From: Desulfobulbus sp.
Lineage (GTDB): Bacteria > Desulfobacterota > Desulfobulbia > Desulfobulbales > Desulfobulbaceae
Length of the DNA stretch: 8,473 nt
Reading direction: 5' to 3'
Assembly (NCBI GenBank): GCA_017998195.1
Contig: JAGODN010000098.1
Location: 1 to 8,473, forward strand
Positions 1-6,013 of the stretch are shown one piece after another (within the stretch, counting starts at the first letter, position 1; every line of letters begins with the position of its first letter). A program made the position numbers and the translations under genes. The notes under the pieces are model-generated. The model was not told where the DNA came from, did not search any database, and worked only from the letters and a program-made list of their open reading frames with translations.

Positions 1-1
1 G

Positions 2-1039
2 CACTGGGTGGAGCCGCTCCACCTGGAGCAGCGCCAATGGTTCGCCGCCGACAACCCCTTCTACGAGCACGCCGAGACCCGCTTCTGGCTGGCCCTGCGG
101 GACGGCCGGCCGGTGGGCCGGATCAGCGCCCAGGTCGACCGGCTGCACCTGGAGCGTCACCGGGACGGTGCCGGCTTCTTCGGCCTGCTCGAGGCGGAAG
201 ACGCGGACGAGACCTTCCGCGCGCTCCTCGCCACGGCCGAGGCCTGGCTGCGCGCGCGCGGCCTGGAACGCGTCCGCGGCCCGTTCAACCTGAGCATCAA
301 CCAGGAGTGCGGCCTGCTGGTGGACGGCTTCACCACCCCGCCGATGCTGATGATGGGCCATGCCCGGCCGTACTGCGCGGCCCGGCTGGAGGCGTGCGGC
401 TACCAGAAAGAGCGGGACCTGCTCGCCTACCTGATCGACGCCGACGTGGCGGAAACGCCGCTGCGGCGGATGGCGGTGGCCAGGACCCGGCGGCGGATCA
501 CCACCCGCACGGTCAGCCGCAAGCATTTCCAGGAGGACCTGGACCTCATCTTCACCCTGTTCAACGACGCCTGGGCCGACAACTGGGGGTTCGTGCCCAT
601 GACCCGCAGCGAGATCACCCACATGGCCGCGGGCCTGAAGTTCCTCATCAACGAGCGGTTCGCCCGCATCGCCATGGTCGACGGCGAGCCGGCGGCCTTC
701 ATCGTCGTGCTCGCCAACCTCAACGAGGCCATCGCCGGCCTGCGCGGCCGTCTCTTCCCCTTCGGCTGGCTGCGACTGCTCTGGCGGCTCAAGGTGCGCC
801 ACCCGGAGAGCGGCCGCATGCTGCTCATGGGGGTGCGCAAGGCCTACCAGGAAAGCCTTCTGGGCGCGGCCCTGGCCTATCGGCTGATCGGCGACATCCA
901 GCCGGACGTGGTGGCCGGCGGCATGCGCCGGGTGGAACTCTCCTGGGTGCTCGAGGACAACCAGGGCGTGCGCTCCATCATCGGCGAGTTCGGCGGCCGG
1001 GCCTACAAGCGCTACCGCATCTACGGGAGAGCGTTGTGA
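2..1039 (+). CDS. GNAT-fold N-acyltransferase, YghO-like (5' end missing); candidate bacterial ceramide synthase-type enzyme
   Basis: The reading frame is open to the left edge; the first visible codons (HWVEPLHLE) match the 'DPxWVPPL' stretch that in this family lies some 15-25 residues after the start, so the true start is upstream and the GTG at 8 is internal. About 345 residues are visible. Family-like blocks are NPFYEHAE (about residue 20), VGRISAQ with GFFG (about 38-60, first acyltransferase-like half), GPFNLSINQECG (about 93-104), and the C-terminal block ELSWVLEDN to YKRYRIYGR (about 312-343), typical of the second GNAT-like half. Such proteins transfer an acyl group from a CoA or ACP thioester to an amine. 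From memory, the GNAT-type ceramide synthase of Caulobacter is an enzyme of this general kind, and the lipid neighbours here fit that, but the substrate cannot be read from sequence. The gene overlaps the next by GTGA, implying co-translation. Family call is firm; the ceramide role is inference. Confidence 0.8.
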   Translation, partial: HWVEPLHLEQRQWFAADNPFYEHAETRFWLALRDGRPVGRISAQVDRLHLERHRDGAGFFGLLEAEDADETFRALLATAEAWLRARGLERVRGPFNLSINQECGLLVDGFTTPPMLMMGHARPYCAARLEACGYQKERDLLAYLIDADVAETPLRRMAVARTRRRITTRTVSRKHFQEDLDLIFTLFNDAWADNWGFVPMTRSEITHMAAGLKFLINERFARIAMVDGEPAAFIVVLANLNEAIAGLRGRLFPFGWLRLLWRLKVRHPESGRMLLMGVRKAYQESLLGAALAYRLIGDIQPDVVAGGMRRVELSWVLEDNQGVRSIIGEFGGRAYKRYRIYGRAL

Positions 1040-1851
1040 GCGGCCCCGGCGGGGCAGGGGGACGGGGGTTCACCGCCATCATCCTCGCCGCCGACCGGGA
1101 AGCCGCCAACCCGGTGGCCGCGGCCGCCGGCGTGGCCTGCAAGGCGCTGGCGCCGGTGGCCGGCACGCCCATGGTGGCGCGGGTGTTGACAGCCCTGGCC
1201 GACTCGGGCGAGGTGGAGCGGATGGTGCTCTGCGGCCCGGCCCGGGCGATCGTCGAGGCGAGCCGGCCGCTTGCCGCGGCACTCGCCCGTTTCGACGCGG
1301 GCTGGCTGGAACCCCTGGCCACCCCGAGCCTGAGCGCCCACCACGCCCTGGCCTCGCTGCCCGAACAGGCGCCGGTGCTGCTCACCACCGCGGACCACGC
1401 CCTGCTCAGCGCGCGCGTGGTCCGTGATTTTTGCCGCCGGGCGCGTTCCAGCGGCTGCGACGCCGTGGCCGGAGTGGCCCGGCGCGAAACCGTGCTCGCC
1501 GCCTTTCCGGGCACCCGCCGCACCGCCTACCGGTTCCGGGACGGCAGCTACTGCTCGTGCAACCTGTTCGCCCTGCTCACCCCGGCATCCCGCCGGGTGC
1601 CGCAGTTCTGGCGGCGGGTCGAGGCAGAGCGCAAGCACCCGCTGCGGGTGATCCGCATCCTCGGCTGGACCACGGTGCTCCGCTACCTGCTCGGCCGGCT
1701 CACCCTGGACGATGCGCTTGGCCGGTTGAGCGCCCGGCTGGGCTGCACGGCCGGGGCCGTGGTCCTGCCGTACGCCGAGGCGGCCGTGGACGTGGACACG
1801 GTGGCCGACTGGCAGGACGCCGAACGGATCGCCGGCGGCGGGCGGAGCTGA
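1036..1851 (+). CDS. MobA-like NTP transferase domain protein (nucleotidyltransferase)
   Basis: A 271-residue protein starting at a GTG that overlaps the stop of the GNAT gene (GTGA, 1036-1039), with GGGAG at 1025-1029 six bases upstream. The open frame extends far upstream, but that part is out-of-frame shadow of the GNAT gene. A Rossmann-like NTP transferase fold is indicated by FTAIILAA (residues 12-19), a lysine in the expected phosphate-binding place (K36, CKALAPVAGTPM), TTAD (D120, candidate metal ligand) and VDVDTVADW (252-260, candidate second metal site). The signature loop is atypical: D20 replaces the glycine of LAAG, and the usual GxR is not obvious, so either substrate choice is unusual or activity is reduced. 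The family normally makes an NDP- or CDP-linked compound from a phosphate ester and NTP. Next to a CDP-alcohol phosphotransferase, a role in headgroup activation is plausible; the substrate is unknown. Confidence 0.78.
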   Translation: MSGPGGAGGRGFTAIILAADREAANPVAAAAGVACKALAPVAGTPMVARVLTALADSGEVERMVLCGPARAIVEASRPLAAALARFDAGWLEPLATPSLSAHHALASLPEQAPVLLTTADHALLSARVVRDFCRRARSSGCDAVAGVARRETVLAAFPGTRRTAYRFRDGSYCSCNLFALLTPASRRVPQFWRRVEAERKHPLRVIRILGWTTVLRYLLGRLTLDDALGRLSARLGCTAGAVVLPYAEAAVDVDTVADWQDAERIAGGGRS

Positions 1852-1859
1852 CCGGCGGC

Positions 1860-2804
1860 TCAGTCCACCCTGGCCTGCTCGAGGTTGAGGGTCACCGTGC
1901 CGAACAGCCCGGCCGAGCCGCTCACCCGCAGCGGCAGGCGGCTCTGCGGGTGCAGGTGGATGCGGATGTCCCGGCGCAGGCCGAGCAGGGAAAAGGGTTC
2001 CGCCGCCTGGCCCGGGGCGGGCAGGGGTTCGCTGGCGAGCGCATACACTTCCGCCTCGACCTGTTCGGTGACCGTCTGCTCGCGGCCGGCAGCGAGTTGG
2101 GTGTAGTTCGGCTGCAGGGGTTCCGTGCCAACGGACCGGAGGGTGAGCCGGTGCAGGTGCTGCCGGCCGAATACGCAGAGCACCAGGGGCTGTTCCGGCA
2201 GGACCGGTCGGTGCGCCAGCAGGTGGAGGATGAGCGCCGGGTCCGAGACCTCCCCGCAGCCGGCCAGTTCTGCCGGGAAAGGGTAGAAGGAGGTTTCCCG
2301 CTCGGTCCAAATGGCCGGGGCCAGTCCCTCCTCGCCTGCCTCGGCCGGCTCGATTGTGAACCGGCGGACCCCGGCCGCCTCCCGGCAATAGCGCTTCAGC
2401 CAGGGGTCGCCCTCCCGGTTGCGGCGCACCCGGGCGCGCAGGCTGCTGTCCGCCGGGGCGAAGCAGACCCGCTCCTCGTAACGGTTGTTCAACCCCGGGC
2501 CGCGCGAGGAAAGGACCACGGTCAGCTGCTGTTCGTCTTCGCCCGGCTCGCCGCAGCCGTCCGCCCGGCCGGCCGCCGGCCGGTTCGCCCCCTCCGCGTC
2601 GGCCACCACCGGTTCGATGCGCAGGCGGACGGAGAGCGCGGCGGTGAAGCGGGTGGCGGTGAAGGTCAGCTCGCGCCACCCGTGGCCCGGCGGCGCGAGG
2701 GCGGGGTCGGGTTCCGCGGCCCGGCCGGCGGAGGCCGGCAGAACCAGCGCCACCAGCAGGACAAGGGCGCGGACGAGACGCACACAGGGGGACAGGCAAA
2801 TCAT
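1860..2804 (-). CDS. Secreted (periplasmic) protein of unknown function
   Basis: A 314-residue protein. The frame opens at 2891, but the ATG at 2804 is chosen because it begins a clean Sec signal peptide: positively charged start (R9, R12), hydrophobic core LVLLVALVLP, and a likely cleavage after about ASA (residue 26) before GRAAEPDP. A GGAG lies 14 bases upstream, rather far. The mature part has no transmembrane segment and five cysteines (about 84, 114, 140, 183, 210). It looks beta-rich, with alternating segments such as LTFTATRFTAALSVRLRI (46-63) and a C-terminal LPLRVSGSAGLFGTVTLNL (290-308). The end recalls DUF3108-type periplasmic proteins, but I cannot confirm membership. It is transcribed against its neighbours and ends 8 bases from the nucleotidyltransferase stop. 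Given the lipid context, a periplasmic lipid-handling or envelope role is possible but not shown. Gene reality is well supported; function is not recognised. Confidence 0.7.
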   Translation of the reverse strand: MICLSPCVRLVRALVLLVALVLPASAGRAAEPDPALAPPGHGWRELTFTATRFTAALSVRLRIEPVVADAEGANRPAAGRADGCGEPGEDEQQLTVVLSSRGPGLNNRYEERVCFAPADSSLRARVRRNREGDPWLKRYCREAAGVRRFTIEPAEAGEEGLAPAIWTERETSFYPFPAELAGCGEVSDPALILHLLAHRPVLPEQPLVLCVFGRQHLHRLTLRSVGTEPLQPNYTQLAAGREQTVTEQVEAEVYALASEPLPAPGQAAEPFSLLGLRRDIRIHLHPQSRLPLRVSGSAGLFGTVTLNLEQARVD

Positions 2805-2880
2805 GCGGGTGTTCTCTGCTCCAGGTGGATTGCCGCAGGGGCGGGTCGGGTCGGGCGTGACTGCCGCCGAATCTGGGATA

Positions 2881-2902
2881 TTTTTTGCCATCCGGCAAAG
2901 AA
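2881..2902. repeat. Inverted repeat in AT-rich island (operator-like or weak hairpin)
   Basis: TTTTTTGCC (2881-2889) and GGCAAAGAA (2894-2902) pair over nine positions with one G-T wobble, around a four-base ATCC loop. No clean run of T follows it on the plus strand, and on the minus strand the stem is followed by mixed A/T, so it is a poor terminator. Its place inside the divergent spacer suits an operator or part of a promoter. This is pattern only. Confidence 0.35.
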
Positions 2903-2960
2903 ATCTTTCCTCGGGCTGAAAATTGTCCTACAAGTGGGCCTGCCGACCGCCGCGGGCGCC

Positions 2961-3004
2961 GGTCCGTTCACCGGGCCGGCAGCTGTTGGCCGGCGGTCCG
3001 TTCA
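2961..3004 (+). repeat. Ten-base direct repeats around a short GC hairpin in the leader of the LicC-like gene
   Basis: GGTCCGTTCA occurs at 2961-2970 and again at 2995-3004. Between them GCCGGC (2975-2980) and GCCGGC (2989-2994) can form a six-pair stem with an eight-base loop. The element ends 10 bases before the ribosome binding site of the downstream gene, so it could be a protein-binding site or a leader structure, or chance in GC-rich DNA. Confidence 0.35.
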
Positions 3005-3014
3005 GACAGAAACC

Positions 3015-3019
3015 AGGAG
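3015..3019 (+). promoter_or_regulatory. Ribosome binding site of the LicC-like gene
   Basis: AGGAG sits eight bases before the ATG at 3028. It decides the start: the reading frame continues 35 codons upstream to 2923, but only the ATG at 3028 has a good Shine-Dalgarno site and gives the family-typical N-terminus MKVIILSAG. It is the clearest ribosome binding site in the window. Confidence 0.8.
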
Positions 3020-3027
3020 TTGTTTGC

Positions 3028-3786
3028 ATGAAGGTTATCATTCTCAGTGCCGGCCAGGGCACCCGGCTCTTGCCGCTGACCGCCGACCGGCCCAAGTGCC
3101 TCATCCCGGTGCAGGGCAAAACCGTGCTCGAATGGCAGATCGACGAGCTGCACCGCGCGGGCATCGACAACATCACCGTGGTGGTCGGCTACAACGCCCC
3201 CATGGTCGAGGCCCTGCTGGCGGACCGCTACGGCCCCGGCCGGGTGCGCACCCGCTGCAACGCCGACTACGCCAGCACCGACAACCTGGTCAGCTGCTGG
3301 CTGGTGCGCGACCTGATGGACGAGGATTTCATCCTGCTCAACGGCGACACCCTGTTCACCGGCGGCATCGTCGAGCGGCTGCTGGCCGCGCCCGCGGCCC
3401 CGGTCACGGTCACGGTGCACTGCAAGGCGGCCTATGACGCCGACGACATGAAGGTGAGCCTGGACGGCGACCGGCTCCTGCACGTGAGCAAGGACATCCC
3501 CCTGGCCGATGTGCATGGCGAGTCCATCGGCATGATCCTGTTCCGCGGCAAGGGCCCGGCCCTGTTCCGGGACGGCCTGGAGCGGGCCCGCGCCGACCGG
3601 GCCTGCAACTGGCGCTGGTTCCTGTCGGTGATCGATCAGCTGGCCGGCAGCGGGGTGGTGCGCACCTGCCTGACCGGCGGCCTGCCCTGGTGCGAGATCG
3701 ACTACCCGGCCGACCTGGACGTGGCCCGCCAGGTGATGGCCGATTACTGCCGCACCCGGGACAGGGCCGCGCTCCAGCACACCTGA
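3028..3786 (+). CDS. LicC-like cytidylyltransferase (phosphocholine / inositol-phosphate type NTP transferase)
   Basis: A 252-residue cytoplasmic nucleotidyltransferase. The signature SAGQGTRLLPLT (7-18) followed by PK (22-23) binds the NTP. NADYASTDN (78-86) matches the N-x-x-YA-x-x-N block of LicC-type enzymes, which helps separate them from glucose-1-phosphate thymidylyltransferases. NGD (105-107) and EID (223-225) are the candidate metal ligands, and DDMKV (139-143) and GESIGM (164-169) are further family-like blocks. The length is normal for a single-domain LicC-type enzyme. Expected reaction: CTP plus an alcohol phosphate (phosphocholine, inositol-1-phosphate or similar) gives a CDP-alcohol and pyrophosphate. 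A CDP-alcohol phosphotransferase 3.3 kb downstream would be its natural partner. It is the first gene of a run with lptF and lptG, with a 73-base gap before lptF. Which nucleotide and which alcohol are used cannot be read from the sequence; a hexose-phosphate substrate is the main alternative. Confidence 0.8.
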   Translation: MKVIILSAGQGTRLLPLTADRPKCLIPVQGKTVLEWQIDELHRAGIDNITVVVGYNAPMVEALLADRYGPGRVRTRCNADYASTDNLVSCWLVRDLMDEDFILLNGDTLFTGGIVERLLAAPAAPVTVTVHCKAAYDADDMKVSLDGDRLLHVSKDIPLADVHGESIGMILFRGKGPALFRDGLERARADRACNWRWFLSVIDQLAGSGVVRTCLTGGLPWCEIDYPADLDVARQVMADYCRTRDRAALQHT

Positions 3787-3794
3787 ACGGCCGC

Positions 3795-3819
3795 GGGCGG
3801 CTGCCCCGGCCGGCCGCCC
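3795..3819 (+). repeat. GC-rich stem-loop between the LicC-like gene and lptF
   Basis: GGGCGGC (3795-3801) and GCCGCCC (3813-3819) can form a seven-pair all-GC stem with an 11-base loop, starting eight bases after the stop codon. No T-run follows, so it is not a classical terminator. It could stabilise the upstream message end or modulate read-through into lptF. Background GC content makes chance stems likely. Confidence 0.3.
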
Positions 3820-3859
3820 CTGCTCCCTCCCGCCTGCCCCCAGCCGCATCCCGTTCCCC

Positions 3860-4930
3860 GTGATCATCGATCGCTACATCATGCGGGAAATCCTCAAGCC
3901 CACGGCGGCCATCTGCCTGGTGCTGGTGGTGATCTACGGCTCGTCCATGGCCACCCGCTACTGGGAGGACGCGGTGCAGGGACTGCTGGCGGGCGCCACC
4001 GTGCTCCAACTGATCCTCTGCCGGGTGCTCATCAGCCTGGAGGTGCTCCTGCCCACCACCTTCTACCTGGCGGTGGTCATCGCCCTCGGCCGGTTCGCGG
4101 CCGGCGGCGAGCTGACCGCCATGTCCGCCTGCGGTATCGGCACCGCCCGGGTGACCCGGGCCGTGGCCCTGCTCGCCTTGCTGGTGGCCGCCACCGTGGC
4201 CGTGCTCTCCCTTTCCGTCCGTCCCTGGGCCTGGACCCAGTTCTTCCTGCTCAAGGCCCGGGCCGAGGCCCGCTTCGATCTCACCCGCATGCAGGGCGGC
4301 AATTTCTACGAGCTGGCCGGCGGCAACCGGGTGCTGTTCGCCGACCGGGTGGACACCCGCATCCCCAGTGCGGACAAGGTGTTCGTCCTCAACCGCCGCG
4401 ACGACGGGCTGCAGGTGATCGCCGCGGCCCGGGCGGCCCAGTCCCGCCCCGAGGCGGGATCCGGCCCGGCCATCACCCTGGAACAGGGCAGTGTCTACGA
4501 ATTCCCGGCCACGGGCGAGGGCGGCGTGGTGCTGGCCTTCACCGCGGCCACCATGCGGCTCTCCACCGACGAGGCCGTGCTCCTGGCCTACCGGGTCAAG
4601 GCCGCGGCCAGCCGCGACCTGCTCGCTGCCGGCAGCCGCGAGGCCACGGCCGAGCTGCAGTGGCGCCTCGCCGCCCCGCTGGCCAGCCTCCTGCTCGGCC
4701 TGGTCGCCGTGCCGCTCAGCCGTTCCAGCCCGCGCGGCGGGCAGCAGGGCGGCCTGCCGGCGGCCATCCTGCTGTTCGCCGCCTACTACAACGTGAGCGC
4801 CATCGCCAAGAAGCTGGTCGCCCAGGGGGCGATCGGCGTGCTGCCCGGGGTGTTCTGGGGCCAGATCCTGCTGCTGGTCTGCCTGCTCCTGCTCAACGGG
4901 CGGTGGCTGGCGCGGTGGCGCCGGTCATGA
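3860..4930 (+). CDS. lptF: LptF-type permease of a lipid (LPS) export ABC transporter
   Basis: A 356-residue inner-membrane permease of the LptF/LptG (YjgP/YjgQ) family, usual length. The GTG start at 3860 is chosen because it yields IIDRYIMREILKP, the classic LptF N-terminus; no good Shine-Dalgarno site precedes it. Membrane segments are visible at about 13-31, 55-78 and 100-120, then a periplasmic beta-jellyroll region (about 130-260) with NRVLFADRVD and VYEFPA strands, then three more membrane segments at about 270-286, 299-315 and 326-346. In the Lpt system LptF pairs with LptG and the ATPase LptB2 to extract lipid from the inner membrane and pass it to LptC and the LptA bridge. LptG follows with an ATGA overlap. 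No lptB, lptC or lptA is in the window. The family is certain; whether the cargo is LPS or another envelope lipid made by the neighbouring genes is open. Confidence 0.9.
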   Translation: MIIDRYIMREILKPTAAICLVLVVIYGSSMATRYWEDAVQGLLAGATVLQLILCRVLISLEVLLPTTFYLAVVIALGRFAAGGELTAMSACGIGTARVTRAVALLALLVAATVAVLSLSVRPWAWTQFFLLKARAEARFDLTRMQGGNFYELAGGNRVLFADRVDTRIPSADKVFVLNRRDDGLQVIAAARAAQSRPEAGSGPAITLEQGSVYEFPATGEGGVVLAFTAATMRLSTDEAVLLAYRVKAAASRDLLAAGSREATAELQWRLAAPLASLLLGLVAVPLSRSSPRGGQQGGLPAAILLFAAYYNVSAIAKKLVAQGAIGVLPGVFWGQILLLVCLLLLNGRWLARWRRS

Positions 4931-5997
4931 GAACCCTGGACCGTTACATCGGCCGGACCTTCCTGGCTGCCTGCCTGCTCATCCTGGCCGTGCTCGCCGT
5001 GCTGCTCAGCCTGTTCGAGCTGATCGCCCAGCTGGAGGACGTGGGCAGGGGCGGCTACGGCCTGGGCAGCGCCCTCGGCTACGTGCTCTGCACCCTGCCG
5101 GGCCGGCTGCTCGACCTGCTGCCCGTGGCCACCCTGCTCGGCGGCATCGTCGCCCTGGGGCTGCTCAACGACCGGGGCGAGATCGTCGCCATGGAGGCGG
5201 CCGGGGTCAGCCGGGCGCGCACCGGCGCGGCGGTGCTCGGCGCCAGCCTGCTGCTCATGGTTGTTGCCGCCCTGCTGGCGGAACTGGTGGTCCCGGGCCT
5301 GGAGGCGCGCGCCCGGCGGCTGCAGGCCGCGGGCATCGCCGCCGACGAGGGCGTGACCCTGACCGGGGAGGGGTTCTGGATGCGCCGCGGCCGCACCTAC
5401 ATCCACGCCGGCCGGATGCTCGGCACGGGCGTGGCCGCGGACCTGGACCTGTTCACCTTTGACGGCGAGGGTCGCCTGCAGAGTGCCATTCGGGCCCGCC
5501 GGGCGGTGCTCGAGGCGGATGGCCGCTGGCTGCTCCATGACGTGGAGGAGCGGCGGGTGGCAGAGGGTGCGATCACCGTCCACCGGGCGGCCAGTCAACC
5601 CATGGGCGAGTTCCTGCGCGTCGACCAGGTGGGGCTGCTCGGCCTGCCCCCGGCCAGCCTGTCCACCCCGGACCTGCTGCGCTCCATCGAGGCCCTGGAG
5701 CAGAGCGGCCAGAATGCCGACCGTTACGCCATCGCCCTGTGGCGCAAGCTCGGCATGCCGCTGGGCACCGGCGCCATGGCCCTGCTCGCCCTCAGCTTCG
5801 TGTTCGGCCCGACCCGGGGCGTGGGCGCCGGCTACCGGGTCGCCCTGGGCACCTTTGTCGGCATCGTCCTCTATTTCTTCGACCAGATGTCCATTCAGTG
5901 GGGCCTCCTGCTCAACCTGAGCCCGGCCCTCACCGCCCTGGCGCCGTTCGTGCTCATCGGCGCGGTGGCCGGGCTGCGCCTGCGCCGAATTGGCTGA
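4927..5997 (+). CDS. lptG: LptG-type permease of a lipid (LPS) export ABC transporter
   Basis: A 356-residue partner of LptF. The ATG at 4927 overlaps the lptF stop (ATGA, 4927-4930), implying translational coupling; it gives MRTLDRYIGRTFL, the usual LptG N-terminus, while the frame upstream of it is lptF shadow. Membrane segments lie at about 11-33, 61-80 and 99-121. A cytoplasmic coupling-helix-like stretch, NDRGEIVAMEAAGVS (81-95), faces the ATPase. A periplasmic beta domain spans about 125-270 (GEGFWMRRGRTYIHAGRM, DLDLFTFD, RWLLHDVE). The last three membrane segments are at about 279-294, 302-318 and 331-349. It forms the transmembrane heterodimer with LptF. The next gene converges on it after 16 bases with no visible terminator, so lptG transcripts may run into antisense of the phosphoesterase. 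Dedicated export of a non-LPS lipid is possible but not shown. Confidence 0.9.
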   Translation: MRTLDRYIGRTFLAACLLILAVLAVLLSLFELIAQLEDVGRGGYGLGSALGYVLCTLPGRLLDLLPVATLLGGIVALGLLNDRGEIVAMEAAGVSRARTGAAVLGASLLLMVVAALLAELVVPGLEARARRLQAAGIAADEGVTLTGEGFWMRRGRTYIHAGRMLGTGVAADLDLFTFDGEGRLQSAIRARRAVLEADGRWLLHDVEERRVAEGAITVHRAASQPMGEFLRVDQVGLLGLPPASLSTPDLLRSIEALEQSGQNADRYAIALWRKLGMPLGTGAMALLALSFVFGPTRGVGAGYRVALGTFVGIVLYFFDQMSIQWGLLLNLSPALTALAPFVLIGAVAGLRLRRIG

Positions 5998-6013
5998 ACC
6001 GCGCGCGCCGGCC

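Larger units (their letters stand above)
2805..3027. promoter_or_regulatory. Divergent intergenic region with an AT-rich island
   Basis: This 223-base gap separates the secreted-protein gene (minus) from the LicC-like gene (plus), so promoters in both directions are expected here. Its middle (about 2871-2935) is strikingly AT-rich against the surrounding GC-rich DNA. No convincing -35/-10 pair was found: TACAAG at 2929-2934 is the best -10-like word on the plus strand and lacks a good -35 partner. No gene was found in the gap. Confidence 0.5.

Noticed and set aside
37..1035. Upstream extension of the MobA-like frame
   Set aside because: It is out-of-frame over the GNAT gene; the GTG at 1036 with GGGAG upstream gives the family-like N-terminus.
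1021..2898. Long minus-strand open frame of 625 codons
   Set aside because: It lies antisense to the nucleotidyltransferase and in another frame of the secreted-protein gene; composition is Pro/Arg/Gly-rich shadow typical of high-GC DNA, with no domain.
2881..2902. Rho-independent terminator
   Set aside because: The stem has only three GC pairs and lacks a T-run after it on either strand, and no gene ends here; it lies between two divergent starts.
1431..3437. Long plus-strand open frame of 668 codons
   Set aside because: It crosses the antisense of a signal-peptide-bearing gene and shifts into another frame of the LicC-like gene; no recognisable motif.
3795..3819. Terminator after the LicC-like gene
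   Set aside because: No T-run follows the stem, and GC-only stems are expected by chance at this base composition.
2968..3867. Minus-strand open frame opposite the LicC-like gene
   Set aside because: Gly/Ala/His/Val-rich shadow of a gene with intact catalytic motifs and a strong ribosome binding site.
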